From positions 50,891,253 to 50,955,252 of the forward strand of contig CM043959.1 of assembly GCA_014529385.2 (NCBI GenBank): 64,000 nt of DNA, read 5' to 3'. The notes under the pieces are model-generated. The model was not told the origin of the DNA and did no database searches. It saw nothing but the letters and a program-made list of their open reading frames with translations. Positions 23,108 through 32,991 of this stretch are shown here, one piece after another. Position 1 is the first letter of the stretch; each line of letters begins with the position of its first letter. This DNA is from Adiantum capillus-veneris (taxonomy: Eukaryota > Streptophyta > Polypodiopsida > Polypodiales > Pteridaceae). The position numbers were made by a program, and so were the translations under genes.

Positions 23108-23110
23108 TCA
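23108..23110 (-). other. Single in-frame TGA between gag-protease and pol
   Basis: The codon sits between a DLPPK and a GDGDHRIELLPGS segment, in the same frame on both sides. A CGA (Arg) to TGA change by loss of a methylated C would explain it, since basic residues are usual here. Alternatives are a readthrough stop that is a true family feature, or a master copy with the stop. Confidence 0.9.
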
Positions 23111-25123
23111 TTTTGGAGGTAGGTCCATAGGGATATCATCGATGAACACATCTTGGAATCCTTTTAGAAAAGTAGACAAGTCTAACTCTTCTTGATTCCT
23201 ATCATTTTCTTTTGATGAAACATTATTAGCTTTTAGAGACTCTTTGACATAAATCATGTACGCAGAAACTGAGCTCTTCATTGATTTATCAAAAGAAAGA
23301 GGATTTACAAGTGGAATAGTGCGACCACGCTCACTAGCATCTATATACATGTTCTTTCCCCTGTATGTGAAGTAAATTCTCATTTCAGGGAACTTCATGT
23401 TGGCAGCCATGCGATCAAACCATGGTGCCCCTAGGATAACATCATGATGTTGGAGAGGAGAGATGAAGAAGTCTTCTTTGTCGACATAGCTTTGGACATG
23501 AAGCCTCAACTTCCCAATCAAGGGAGTAGCAGAGGCTTTTTGTCCCTTGAAAGCTGCATCATCTATTACTATATCTCCCATCTCAAAAGCTTGAATGCCC
23601 AACTTGGTGGCCAACTCTATTGATATGTAGTTGAGAGTAGAGCCAGGGTCAAACAAGATGAAGGCATCATGCTCTCTTACCTTTCCCCAAGCATAGGAGA
23701 GTGATGATCCTTTGCAATGAGCATCCTCTTTTGGAGCTTCGATGGTGGAAGCCCTAGGAGTCTCATTGCGAGTATTCTTCTTGGGGCAAGAACGATAGCC
23801 ATGTCCTTGCTCCCCACACTTGAAACATTTATGGTCCTTGCGAAAAGCTTCAAGCTCTTCAGGAGAGAGTTTGTTTTTACCTTTGTAAACTCCCTTCTCC
23901 TTGGACCGATTGTTGTTGTTGTTATTGTTGTTGTTGGAAGTGCCTTGGGAATTATTTTGAGCATTGGATTTCCCCTTTGCATCATTTTTATCTTTTATTT
24001 CCATGGGCTTGACATTACGTCTAGCCCCTTGATGGAAATTGATGCGTGAAGCAACCATGGTGTGATGGATTACTTCTGTAATAGTACCAGGCCGTTGAGA
24101 GTTGATGTATTCGGCCATCTCTTCAGGTAATCCCGCACAGAATTGCTGTCTTTGCTCGGCAAATTCTATCTTTTGAAAGACAGTAGTTTTGAGATGTAAA
24201 TCCCAAAACTTGTCTACATACTTGTTGATAGACTCATGAGAGAGAAGCTTCAATCCGCGCCATTCGGTAAGAACTTTATCTTTAGTATCGCTTGGAATAA
24301 ATTGCTTCATGATGGAAACTCGTAGAGTTTCCCATGTCTTTGGGGCTTCTCCATTGCCACGAAGGCTAGCCCACCATTGACGAGCTGATTTTTGGAAGTG
24401 CATAGCTACATGGCGTAGCTTGGAGGACTCTGTGAAGCCCTCGTCCCCAAAGGCCGCATCAAATTGCTGGATGAAGGCCAACACTTTGTCGGTAGCACCA
24501 AAGGTGCCATCGTAGGTGAGAAAAGAGATACTCTTTCCTCCCTCCTTGAACTTCTTTAGCTTTTGTGACCTTCGCCATGCAAGAAATGATTTGCGATGTC
24601 CTCCCCTCTTGTATTCTCTAGGAGAATAGCCATAACTTTCATCGAAAGAGGAGGAAGGTGAAGAAGAAGGAGAAGAGGGTGACCTCTTCCTAGCCCTTTT
24701 CTTCCTTTGTTTCCTCTCTTGCCTTTCAGAGTGATGAGGAGAAGGACTATAGGTTGCTCTTTTCCTCTTGGGAGGAGTAGGCGATCGTCTAGACCGCCGT
24801 CTTCGTGGAGCCACCTCTTCAGAAGAACTTAGACTTTCATTGCTTTCTTTCTCTTTGGATTCCTCCTCTCGAATGGGAGAGAGTCTTCTTTTGGGGGTCT
24901 CTTCAAGAGGCCTCCTAAGCTCTCTCTCCTCTGGGAGAGGAAGGGAAATTCCATAAGCACGAAGTTGTTGAGTAACTTCGGCTTGAAAAGCAGGGTTGCC
25001 CATAGCTTGCTGCAACCTAGCGACGAGATAATTCACAAACATGGGAGCATCATCATTAGCACCTTCATGTGCAAAATCAAAGCTATCAATGTTCATTCCA
25101 CTCTCTTGATTATTGTCAACCAT
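23108..25123 (-). CDS. Chromovirus Gag-protease
   Basis: A 671-codon frame. Residues about 70-175 are rich in Arg, Ser, Pro and Glu. The gag capsid-like domain covers about 195-365 (QWWASL, W..L...F). A poly-Asn tract at about 397-405 comes from an AAC/AAT repeat. The zinc knuckle CFKCGEQGHGYRSC (433-446, CX2CX4HX4C) is intact. The protease has FDPGS at 491-495 and LGAPWF at 564-569; the active site reads D-P-G-S instead of the usual D-S/T-G. The frame ends at TGA 23110-23108, and the next codons continue in the same frame into pol (DHRIELLPGS), so gag and pol form one polyprotein interrupted by a single stop. Gag packages the RNA and the protease cleaves the polyprotein. Confidence 0.95.
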   Translation of the reverse strand: MVDNNQESGMNIDSFDFAHEGANDDAPMFVNYLVARLQQAMGNPAFQAEVTQQLRAYGISLPLPEERELRRPLEETPKRRLSPIREEESKEKESNESLSSSEEVAPRRRRSRRSPTPPKRKRATYSPSPHHSERQERKQRKKRARKRSPSSPSSSPSSSFDESYGYSPREYKRGGHRKSFLAWRRSQKLKKFKEGGKSISFLTYDGTFGATDKVLAFIQQFDAAFGDEGFTESSKLRHVAMHFQKSARQWWASLRGNGEAPKTWETLRVSIMKQFIPSDTKDKVLTEWRGLKLLSHESINKYVDKFWDLHLKTTVFQKIEFAEQRQQFCAGLPEEMAEYINSQRPGTITEVIHHTMVASRINFHQGARRNVKPMEIKDKNDAKGKSNAQNNSQGTSNNNNNNNNNRSKEKGVYKGKNKLSPEELEAFRKDHKCFKCGEQGHGYRSCPKKNTRNETPRASTIEAPKEDAHCKGSSLSYAWGKVREHDAFILFDPGSTLNYISIELATKLGIQAFEMGDIVIDDAAFKGQKASATPLIGKLRLHVQSYVDKEDFFISPLQHHDVILGAPWFDRMAANMKFPEMRIYFTYRGKNMYIDASERGRTIPLVNPLSFDKSMKSSVSAYMIYVKESLKANNVSSKENDRNQEELDLSTFLKGFQDVFIDDIPMDLPPK

Positions 25124-25524
25124 GTTAACAAAATTTATGTTTATACTTAGTGTATGCTTTGGCAGTTCAAAACCTTAGTTGCCACTTCTCTTAGCCTTTG
25201 AAAATCGGCTCTTAAGTATCTACACCCACGGCTCAAAGTGGTTAATTATAGAGAGTAGAGGAGTAGGTCTAACATAGCAGAGTTGCCAAGGGCTAGCTCC
25301 TTTCGGACTTCTTATGGCTCAATAATGGTAAAGCCGTAGGAAAGTCTAAAAAGACTCCATTATTAAGTCCAAATCTCCCGAGGTGTGAACCATCCCCCAC
25401 ATAGTGGGCTTAACAAAACCGATATTAGATCCCAGTTCCACTTACTCTATTATAATTAACAACATCAACCATTTATAGGCTACTTAAGGACCTCTCTTCT
25501 TAAGCAAGAAAAGAGAAACCAAAT
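25124..25524 (-). promoter_or_regulatory. Chromovirus 5' leader
   Basis: About 400 bases between the primer-binding site and the gag start, with stops in the gag frame. No extra reading frame or clear structure was recognised. Confidence 0.7.
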
Positions 25525-25536
25525 GCTCTGATACCA
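25525..25536 (-). promoter_or_regulatory. Primer-binding site, initiator-Met tRNA
   Basis: On the minus strand this reads TGGTATCAGAGC, the standard sequence complementary to the 3' end of plant initiator methionine tRNA. It starts one base after the 5' LTR, which fixes the element's orientation and LTR boundary. The tRNA primes minus-strand DNA synthesis. Confidence 0.97.
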
Positions 25537-25537
25537 A

Positions 25538-26531
25538 TGTAATGGAATTTAATGAGAGTTCTTTCAAGAAATGATTTTGTGAGCATAGCGGGTAGACATA
25601 ATTGAAGATAGCAACATAATCATAGCAATTAGTTAACTTGGCATGGACAATACTTTTGCAACAGAGAGAATTTAGAGAACATGACAACAGTTGAGGACCG
25701 GATTTATGTGGAGCCGGTCCCCCCTCCAATAGGCATTTGTATTATGATTTCTCCCATAAAGAGAGACTTGTTACAATACATTCTTTGTGTTCCTTGTAAC
25801 CTAGGTGAAGCAATGAAGATGGAAAGCTTCATGCATCACCATCATAGCACAACCTAAACTTGAAGAAAGCTTTAACTATACCAAGCCTCAGTCCCAAGAC
25901 CTCAAACACCTTCGAAGGTGGAGAGAGCTAGCAGGGAATGAGGGTAGGGAAGAGGAAGAAGAAACATTTCATACGAGAAAGAGCTAGTTCCTCACTTATC
26001 ATAACTCTTGCGCTAGCATACATAATAGCATAGTAATGAAGAAGAGACAGATGGAAAGCTCAAGCATTGAAGCATGGCTCTTGGATGGATTTGCACTCCA
26101 TAGCCAAGAGTGTTGGTGTAGGCTCTCAACCTCTACTTGCTTGGAGAAGGAGAGGGAGCTCTTGCACTTTGCATAGTACACAATGAGAGTGTTTGTGAGT
26201 GTGTGTGGGTGAGTATACCCCCTAAGCACCCCCCTAGCGCTCTTGGGTCGACCCCCCCTTGTAGCTCATGCTTGAAGCTCATTGGACCCCTCCAGGCCTA
26301 GCCAATCACAAGCAGGAGCCATTACAAGCAACATGGGTAGCCTTGAGACAAGTGTCCCCCTTTCCCCTTTGAGAGAGAGGACTTGATAAATGCAAAATCA
26401 ATTAATTAAATATCCTAAATTATCATTGGACCCCTTGGGTGGCCAACCAATAGGCTTCAGGCACACCATGAGGGCAACATGAGGAGGAACTTGACAAGTG
26501 TCCTTGCTGCCTCTTCAAGATGGGGCTTCCC

Positions 26532-26603
<72 letters not shown>

Positions 26604-27174
26604 TCTCTCATCCCCCCCCCTTGTAGGCTCGCCCCCCTCCTTGTAGGGATATTTTTGACTTTGGATGAGCAAGCCCCTTAGTCATCAAGCATGACTAAGC
26701 ACTTGAAGTAGGGGGTGTTCCCACAAGCATCTCAGGCAAGCTTCTCAAGGCACCTCAAGCACCTTAATCATGCACCAAGTCAAGCACCTCAAGCATGGAG
26801 CTAGTCAAGCACCTCAAGCATCTTAAGCAAGCACCTCAAGCAGGACAAGCACCTCAAGCACGACAAGCACCTTGATCTTGAACCGGGTTCCCACATGAAT
26901 CTCAGCCCTAGCTTACCTAAGGTCAAAGGAATTTTACACACATTATTGGAGGTCTTCAATGAAGCTAACCCTAAGGTCTTATGCTCCATTGGTTAGCCTT
27001 GCTCTTGATAGACCATCTCCCATTTGGGCCCCTTTACTATTGGCCCCGTGTTGAGATAGATCTATAAGCACATATCTATATCTTAATACTTGTTCCCGTT
27101 TATTCTCCCACATTAAGTGATCAATTTAATATGAGAAAATCATTTGGGTTGGTTAGATATTAGATTTTATGACA
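25538..27174 (-). repeat. 5' LTR of the chromovirus
   Basis: 1637 bp, TG...CA ends, partner of 18370-19972. It should carry the promoter and the polyadenylation signal, but I could not place either with confidence. Its TG microsatellite (26533-26601) is about 69 bases. Confidence 0.96.
26533..26601. repeat. (TG)n microsatellite in the 5' LTR
   Basis: About 69 bases of TG. The partner tract at 19365-19397 has about 33. The difference of about 36 accounts for the 34-bp length difference between the two LTRs. Confidence 0.95.
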
Positions 27175-27478
27175 CCTTTGGATCATAAAGGGCTATACCC
27201 CCTGAAGCTGCATCATGGCTCTTTCTGTATGAACCATCAAAGAACAACATATGTGCATTGCTGATTTGTGGCACTGCTTCAACTACCTTTCTCACCACTT
27301 CTTCCTTAACAATAAGGGAATTCTCCTTGTAGGTCAACAAATCAGCTAGGGTAGCCCTTGTACTGTCTTCCACTAGAAAAGAGAACTCAAACTCTTGCAG
27401 CTCAATTACCCATTTCTTCACCACATTTGACATGTTAGTGCCATTAATTAACTGTGGAAAAAAGGCATAACTCATCAA
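27175..27478 (-). pseudogene. Second RNase H, N-terminal half (split by insertion)
   Basis: The sense frame runs through a tether segment (MSNVVKKWVIELQEFEF) to MLFFDGSYRKSHDAASGG, which contains the first catalytic Asp of a plant-type RNase H. It stops abruptly at the chromovirus LTR. The C-terminal half resumes at 18369 on the far side of the insertion. The preceding frame ends at a stop at about 27491. A second RNase H after the RT-linked one is the known acquisition of Tat-lineage elements. Confidence 0.9.
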
Positions 27479-27490
27479 GAAAACAAAAGG

Positions 27491-27760
27491 TCATGGTAGC
27501 AAGTAATGACGAAATCGTCGACAAGCAAATATTACACTGGCCATCACTAGCTCTACTTCCGAGAACTTTCTCTCCGCTACCAACTTCACTCGGCTTGCAC
27601 AATATACTGGCCTCATATAATGGCTGCCCTTTCCCTTTTGCAGTAGCATTGCTCCAATGGCATCATCCCCTACTGATGGATTTACATAATACACTTGCTC
27701 CCAATTAGGAGCCTGCATGGCTGACAAACCCCCTAACACCTCTTTGACCTCTTGAAACAC
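27491..27760 (-). pseudogene. First RNase H (RT-linked) of the outer element
   Basis: The sequence runs YYVNPSV...AIGAMLLQ, ...MRPVYCASRVKL, ...ELVMASVIFACRRFRHYLLP, the layout of the RNase H fused to Ty3/gypsy RT. The first catalytic Asp position (usually YVDAS or CDAS) is Asn. In Tat elements this domain is known to degenerate into a tether while the second RNase H takes over, which fits. A stop follows directly after RHYLLP. Confidence 0.82.
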
Positions 27761-27778
27761 TTCTTCACACTTGTCATC

Positions 27779-29003
27779 TCATTGCAATGGATCATGCTTT
27801 GCCACTTGTTGTGATGGATAAAGGAGCTGTGAAGACAATGGAATAAACCGTGCCATGTACTTCACTTTGTGTATAAAGGTTGCCAATTGCTTCATACTCG
27901 TAGGTGATGGAAGAAGAATAATAGGCTTAACCTTGTCTGGATCAGCCTCAATGCCATTTTCGGACACCATATGGCCCAATAATTTCAACCTTGGCTGTGC
28001 TAGATGACATTTCTTTGGATTAAGTTGTCCTCCACATTCATCATATCGAGCCAAAACCATCTGCAACTTCTCATGATGTTCAGCCCTACTGCTGTATACA
28101 CAGAAGTCATCCATGAAAGCTTTAACACAATTGCCAATGAATGGTTCCAATACCCAATTTGCTCTCTCTTGATAGAAAGATGGTCCATTTGTCAACCCAA
28201 ATGGCAATACCATGTAGCAATAGCAGCCCCATGGCGTAATAAAAGTTGTCTTTGTTCGGTCTTTAAGAGCAATCTTCAATTGAAAATAGCCTGAAAAACC
28301 ATCACATACACTGTACCTCTCATAACGTGCCCACTGAATCCAAGATCTGATAGATGAATGGAAGAGGATATGGGTTCTTCTTAGTGGCTGCATTTAAGGG
28401 TTTAAAATCTACACAAATCCTCCACTTTTCATCCTTCTTTGGAGTGACTACTACTGGACTCACCCATTCTGTGGTCTCCACTGGAACTATGAACCCTGCC
28501 TTCAATAACTTGTCCACCTCTTCTCGCAAGGCTTCCATCTGCTCTTGACCCATCCTTCTTATCCTTTGTCGCACTGTCTTAGCACCTTCTTTCAAATCTA
28601 TATGCATCTCTTCACCCTTGAACCCTCTGATCTCTTCATATGAAGTAATGAATAGATCAGAAAAACTAGCTAGCATGTGAAAATATATCTCCTTCTCCAT
28701 AGCTGAGAGGTCTCCACTGATCATTTGTGTCATCAATTCCTGCTTCTTTGACGATTCAACCTTGGTCTGCATTAGCCCTTCAATCACTTCATAAGGTCCT
28801 TCATTTTCATCTTCAACCTCATTCGCAAATGCGACTACACCAGACTCCTGGATTCCTTTGTCCATCAAAAGAAATGCAACATCAGCATCCTCATCACTGC
28901 TAGTAGTACTATCACTATCCTTATCAGACACTGTGGAATATTCTTCATCACTAGACTCATCCTCATCTCCATAAAGCTCCTCCAACCATTTCCTTGTGTC
29001 CAT
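27779..29003 (-). pseudogene. Reverse transcriptase of the outer element
   Basis: The first frame (29003-28320) begins with an acidic Ser/Asp/Glu-rich linker and enters RT at WVSPVVVTPKKDEKWRICVD and KPLNAATKKNPYPLPF. A frameshift within 28320-28393 moves to the second frame (28393-27779), with DGFSGYFQ, LPFGLTNGPSFYQ and the catalytic FMDD in AFMDDFCVYSS, then LLGHMVSENGIEADPDKV. The catalytic residues remain but the frame is broken. It copies element RNA into DNA in the family. Confidence 0.92.
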
Positions 29004-29040
29004 ATTGTAAAGCTTATTGGCACCTGTCTTTCCATAGAGG

Positions 29041-29960
29041 CTAATAGTACCACGTCGCCAATCTTGAACAGCTGCCGAGTATAATAGGATATGCTCCCAA
29101 CCCCGCTGGCATCACATGAAAATCAACCACTACCTTTGCATCATATTCCTCCACTTCTAAGCTCTTTACAACACCCAAACATTTTACTTTCTGATGATTT
29201 GCCAATCTAATCCGAAAGCCTGACACCCCAGTCACTGTAAGACCCATCTTCTCAACGCATGAGTGTGTTATGACACATATTTGGGCTCCACCATCCACAT
29301 AACCTTGTCCCAGATTTTTTCTTTTGTGCCACACATCTACTATTGGGCAAATGTCGGGTAGCTCATCCATTGCCAATACCTTCACTGAACCTGTCTCTGG
29401 CTCTTTCTCCATTGGGTTAACCATCCTCTTCCACTGTCGCTTTAGCTTAGGCACCATCTCTATAAGCTGCCCAAAAGTAACATCTTCCTTTCTACTTTTC
29501 AAATCCTCCTTCAAGTCATAGCTTAATTGCCCATCCCATAGTGGAAAATCTGAAACATGAAACTTGCGACGAGCCCTCCTTTTTCTCTTGGCCTTGACAT
29601 CTTCACCTTCATGACTCTTTCCCTTCTTCTTACTAGGACCTGGGGCACTTCTTCCTTCCTTTTCCTCTGTGCTCCTCTTTCCAATAGGCATCACTAATGT
29701 ATCCTCTAGCTTTGATGCCTTCTCCAAGGTGACTACACTTAGCACTTTTGTCTTTCCCTTTTCCTCCTGGGTTAATCCATTGGTTCCTTCATCTCCCTTA
29801 ATTTCGATGCCATAATCATTGGACCTAGTTAGCACCTGTCTTGGCAATGGATATATGTCTCCCCCCATCCTTGGTGGCTTATAACATTGCGGGCTGATGT
29901 GACCCAACTCTCCACAATTATAACATGTGGGCGTCTGCCTCCAGAATCTACCATTACTTT
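29041..29960 (-). pseudogene. Zinc knuckle, linker and aspartic protease
   Basis: The zinc knuckle CYNCGELGHISPQC (CX2CX4HX4C) lies at 29925-29884 and is intact. A long basic linker with KAKRKRRARRK and FPLWDGQLSYDLKE segments follows. The protease has YVDGGAQICVITHS (DGGA at the active site, as in other Tat-like proteases I recall) and the YPIILG motif. A change near the end replaces the usual LGRPW by LGSCSR before the frame ends. The frame from Met at 29907 starts inside the knuckle and is not the real protein start; gag precedes it. Confidence 0.85.
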
Positions 29961-29997
29961 GTCCAACACCATTCCTGAGTCTTTCTTCACCTCCTGG

Positions 29998-30780
29998 CTA
30001 ATTTGCAAACCTCCCTCGACCTCGATTATTTCCCACTTGACCCAGCATGTTTAGGCTGAGATTCTTCATTAAATCTACCACTTGCCTCATGTCTTGCCTT
30101 AGCCCATCATCTTGCACTGCTGTAGTGACCACTGTTGGCATAACCTGAGGAGTAACAGAAACCACTGGTTCATGATGAACCCGACCTTGTGAAGAATCCA
30201 TAGGATGAAATTCAGACCTCATGGGCAAAGACTCCACCCCTAACTAGCTCATTTTCCTCAACTTCCACTCTTTGTTCCTTGCTACCTCTAGTGCATCTTC
30301 ATATGTCCTAGGCTTCTTTAGCTCCACTCTCCAACGTATATTCTCCCAAAGACCAGCCAAGAACCTATCCTTCTTCATCATGTCAGGCGGGGATACGTGT
30401 GGTGCTAAGGCCTTGCACATCCTCTCCCATGCCAATGAGAACTTAGTATGTACGCATCTACTGGCTCACCTTCCTTTTTCACTAAAGCCTATACTTCTTG
30501 CCACACTTTGTCAGGATCTTCTATCTTCACAAACTCCACTTCCAATCCATGTCGTAGATTGTCCCAACTCAATCTTACAGGTGGATCAGCCACACGCAAC
30601 TCCTCTTCAAATGCTTTGGACCAAACTCGTGCATCACTCTTCAAACAAATTTGGAGAAGGTGTAACATCTACGCTGGGTCATGGATCTGGTTGCTAATGC
30701 ATGCAACCTCCATCTTTTCCAAAAAGTCTTCCACATCTTCATCACTTCTTCCATGAAACTCCGGATAAGAGAAAGCCATG
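29998..30780 (-). pseudogene. gag of the outer element, broken
   Basis: From the ATG at 30780 the translation reads MAFSYPEFHGRSDEDVEDFL, the F.G...ED...FL start common to plant Ty3/gypsy gag, and continues through WDNLRHGLEVEF. Stops and at least one frameshift interrupt it. The second part (30435-30244) has DRFLAGLWENIRW and YEDALEVARN, typical of the gag capsid end. A third frame (30237-29998) is the linker before the zinc knuckle. The gag domain assembles the virus-like particle in the cytoplasm. Confidence 0.85.
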
Positions 30781-30881
30781 GCTACTTAAGTTACAATGCT
30801 TTGAGAACCCCTTCAAATACACGTGCAAGAACCCAAACTTTTTAATGACTCAATTCCCAAAAACTTTAATGGAGCTCAACT

Positions 30882-31124
30882 TTAGATCAAAACAAACACA
30901 TGCACATCAAATGAGTTTTCATAGTTGATCATTGGAATTACAACAGGTAAAGGACATTCCAGGATCTCTCTTAATCTTCTTGGCCCGAACATAAAGACTA
31001 TGCGCTGCTGGAAAAAAATCTTCCTGGACACATGAACATTTATCTGGATTCTTTGGGCTGAATGAAAAGGAGTGAATTGAGGTCCATTTTGATCATCCAT
31101 TAAAGTTGACCATGCAGCTCCCAA
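30882..31124 (-). pseudogene. Pre-gag frame of unknown function
   Basis: An 80-codon frame that stops about 100 bases before the gag start. Its last ~56 residues contain INVHVSRKIFFQQ, VFMFGPRRLREI and SFDVHVFVLI. The same pattern occurs at the same place in the element at 38364-48916 (see 41440-41604), on the other strand and in an independently inserted element, so it is a conserved feature of the family. Some Ogre/Tat elements carry an extra reading frame before gag; whether this is its remnant is unknown. No domain was recognised. It may also be a conserved leader RNA rather than protein. Confidence 0.55.
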
Positions 31125-31814
31125 GAAAGCATAGCTATCTTCTCCTCTGATTTTGCCAAAATTTCAGCCGCATAACAGCATAAATGGCTCAAAAGACCAA
31201 AAGACCAGCCATCATAACTTGGAAAATTTTTGACAGAGTTTCCCCAGAAGTAGAGCAGTAAGAACCCAAAATATAGACTGTATATGTATGCATAAACTGC
31301 CAACAATAGAACCCGAGCATCAATTAGGAATCACTAGTACATAGCCTATGGCGAGGTCACAAAAAGGGTGCTCTAGCTACCTGTATCACCGAAAGGATCT
31401 CCACATTTGAGAATACCCCAGATCAATAAAACCTCACGCTATCGACCCTCACACGAAGGCTAATGCAAATCGCATATAGTCAAGTCTCAGAAATGACTAT
31501 CTTCTAGACCAAGTCTCAGAAATGGTTGGGACTGCCAAATAAAACCAAGTATGGCTCCACAAAGGCGTACAATGGCAGTTTCCACAAGTAACGTACAATA
31601 CCAGACAATGCGCTCAAACAGGCGCGCCAAATGATGCATACCCACAACAACTGCAAGTGACACCACTGCTAGTATATCACTGTACTCCAGCTACCTGTAC
31701 CTGTGTGAATCACCTGTACCTATCCCTGTCCCTGTAACCTGTAACCTGTGACCTGTGACCTGTAATCCTGAATCTCGAAGCTTGAAGATCGAACAGAAGG
31801 TACTCGAAGAAGAT
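31125..31814 (-). promoter_or_regulatory. 5' leader of the outer element
   Basis: About 690 bases between the PBS and the pre-gag frame. It holds a short run of CCTGTAA/CCTGTGA repeats at about 31720-31770 on the plus strand (TTACAGG/TCACAGG in sense). No conserved frame was identified in the remainder. Confidence 0.6.
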
Positions 31815-31831
31815 CCTCCGTGGGGGGACCA
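31815..31831 (-). promoter_or_regulatory. Primer-binding site of the outer element
   Basis: Sense sequence TGGTCCCCCCACGGAGG, six bases after the 5' LTR. It differs at only two positions from the PBS of the element at 38364 (TGGTGCCCCCACTGAGG). Both resemble the TGGCGCCCACCGTGGGG type that I recall from plant Tat/Ogre elements. I do not assign the tRNA. Confidence 0.75.
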
Positions 31832-31837
31832 AAAGAA

Positions 31838-32016
31838 TGTGAGCAGGATGGAAACACACAAAACGCCTCTATAACGACCCGACACACACTCTTGAAATGA
31901 TACACACACACACACACTATGGGGCACCACTCGGCTTTTACAACCCACCTGGCCGAGACAAGGAACTCACCGATGGAGTGAGAGGAGAGAGACTATCCAC
32001 TTGCCCACTCCACACA

Positions 32017-32049
<33 letters not shown>

Positions 32050-32991
32050 AAAAACTCAGCTCAAAAGAGGAGAATTTCTGATGTTTAGATACAATAGATC
32101 TTGGGCCAACACCAATGGGGCAAATAGCTCACACAGTATGGGTAAAATAAGCCAGATACAATCACAAAATGGAGTAGAAGCTTCGCTCATAGGAGAAACT
32201 TACACAGCCAAAAGAGCACAAAAACGGTGAGGAATTTGGCAAAATGGACAGCGCCATCGCGTTCGGAACAACCCAAAACCCCAGTCTACAATGTCAAACT
32301 GCTCAAATCCGACCTCGGATGAGCAGTTTACGGCCAAAACAAGCTCCAAAAACCCCAAAAACACAGTTGCGGTTGTTCCTCCTCTTCTCTCCATGCTTTT
32401 TCTGGTCTTCTCTCAGTTTTTTCAGTTCCCACACTTAGCTTTATTAGTTGGGCACCCTTGGCCTTTTAGATGACCTCAAACGGACCCCGAACATGCCAAA
32501 AACTGACCTAGCAGTGCATAGTTGTCACCTTTTTGCATCATCCGCACACCTGGCACTCAACTTTTTTCAATAATGCATCCCACCACCACCTGAAGTGGCC
32601 CCAAAATATGGTCCTCATGATGAACTTTCTGCATAATTACCACAAGAAAACATCCACGTTGTGTCCATACTTCTCGACATGCAAGTATTGACCCCATTCA
32701 GCCTCCTGACGCCACTAGATGCCATCTGACGCACCTGCTTACCTCATGTCGTCGGCCCGCGGATAGCTTCCTCAAGAAGTTTTACGTGCTACCAACTCCT
32801 CCTTGTTGTAGAAAAAACACAGTGGTACTGGTGATAGTGAAAATCGATGCACTATGTACATGATGTCCTACCTGTATACATGTGGGCCCCACGTAACCAC
32901 CTGGCTCTGGAAAATGGGCAATCCTTTATTCGATGCACCATGCATGTGTATGTACATATGCGCAATACCTTGCTCCAAAAAACTCCTAACA
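31838..32991 (-). repeat. 5' LTR of the outer Tat-type element
   Basis: 1154 bp, TGTGAGCAGG...CTCCTAACA on the plus strand, partner of 15480-16633. Its CA tracts are slightly different in length. The equal length and moderate divergence indicate an insertion older than the chromovirus inside it. Confidence 0.95.

Larger units (their letters stand above)
18370..27174 (-). mobile_element. Nearly intact Ty3/gypsy chromovirus
   Basis: A full-length LTR retrotransposon in minus orientation: 5' LTR 25538-27174, initiator-Met PBS, a gag-protease frame (671 codons), a pol frame (893 codons) ending in a chromodomain, polypurine tract and 3' LTR 18370-19972. It interrupts the second RNase H of the outer Tat-type element. 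Flanks read CCTCT on the left and CCTTT on the right, a 5-bp target duplication with one difference. The two LTRs differ at roughly a dozen positions by eye plus a microsatellite length change, which points to a recent insertion. The exact chromovirus clade is not assigned. Confidence 0.96.
15480..32991 (-). mobile_element. Tat-type Ty3/gypsy element, host of the chromovirus
   Basis: This is an LTR retrotransposon in minus orientation with 1154-bp LTRs at both ends and, in sense order, PBS, leader, pre-gag frame, gag, zinc knuckle, protease, reverse transcriptase, a first RNase H, a second RNase H and integrase. The second RNase H of a different type is the hallmark of the plant Tat/Ogre lineage. 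Integration made a short duplication (CCGC at 15476-15479 and 32992-32995; the fifth base differs or is ambiguous). A complete chromovirus sits inside at 18370-27174, leaving about 8.7 kb of its own sequence. Several stops and frameshifts show it cannot make its own polyprotein. LTR differences look to be about 3-4% by eye. Confidence 0.93.

Noticed and set aside
24768-24956. Plus-strand frames opposite the chromovirus Gag and Pol (also 21315, 22475, 23717)
   Set aside because: Shadows of the minus-strand coding frames, with no independent support.
26423-26672. Open frames with Thr-His repeats in the chromovirus LTRs (also 19255-19486)
   Set aside because: They are the TG microsatellite of the LTR read on the minus strand.
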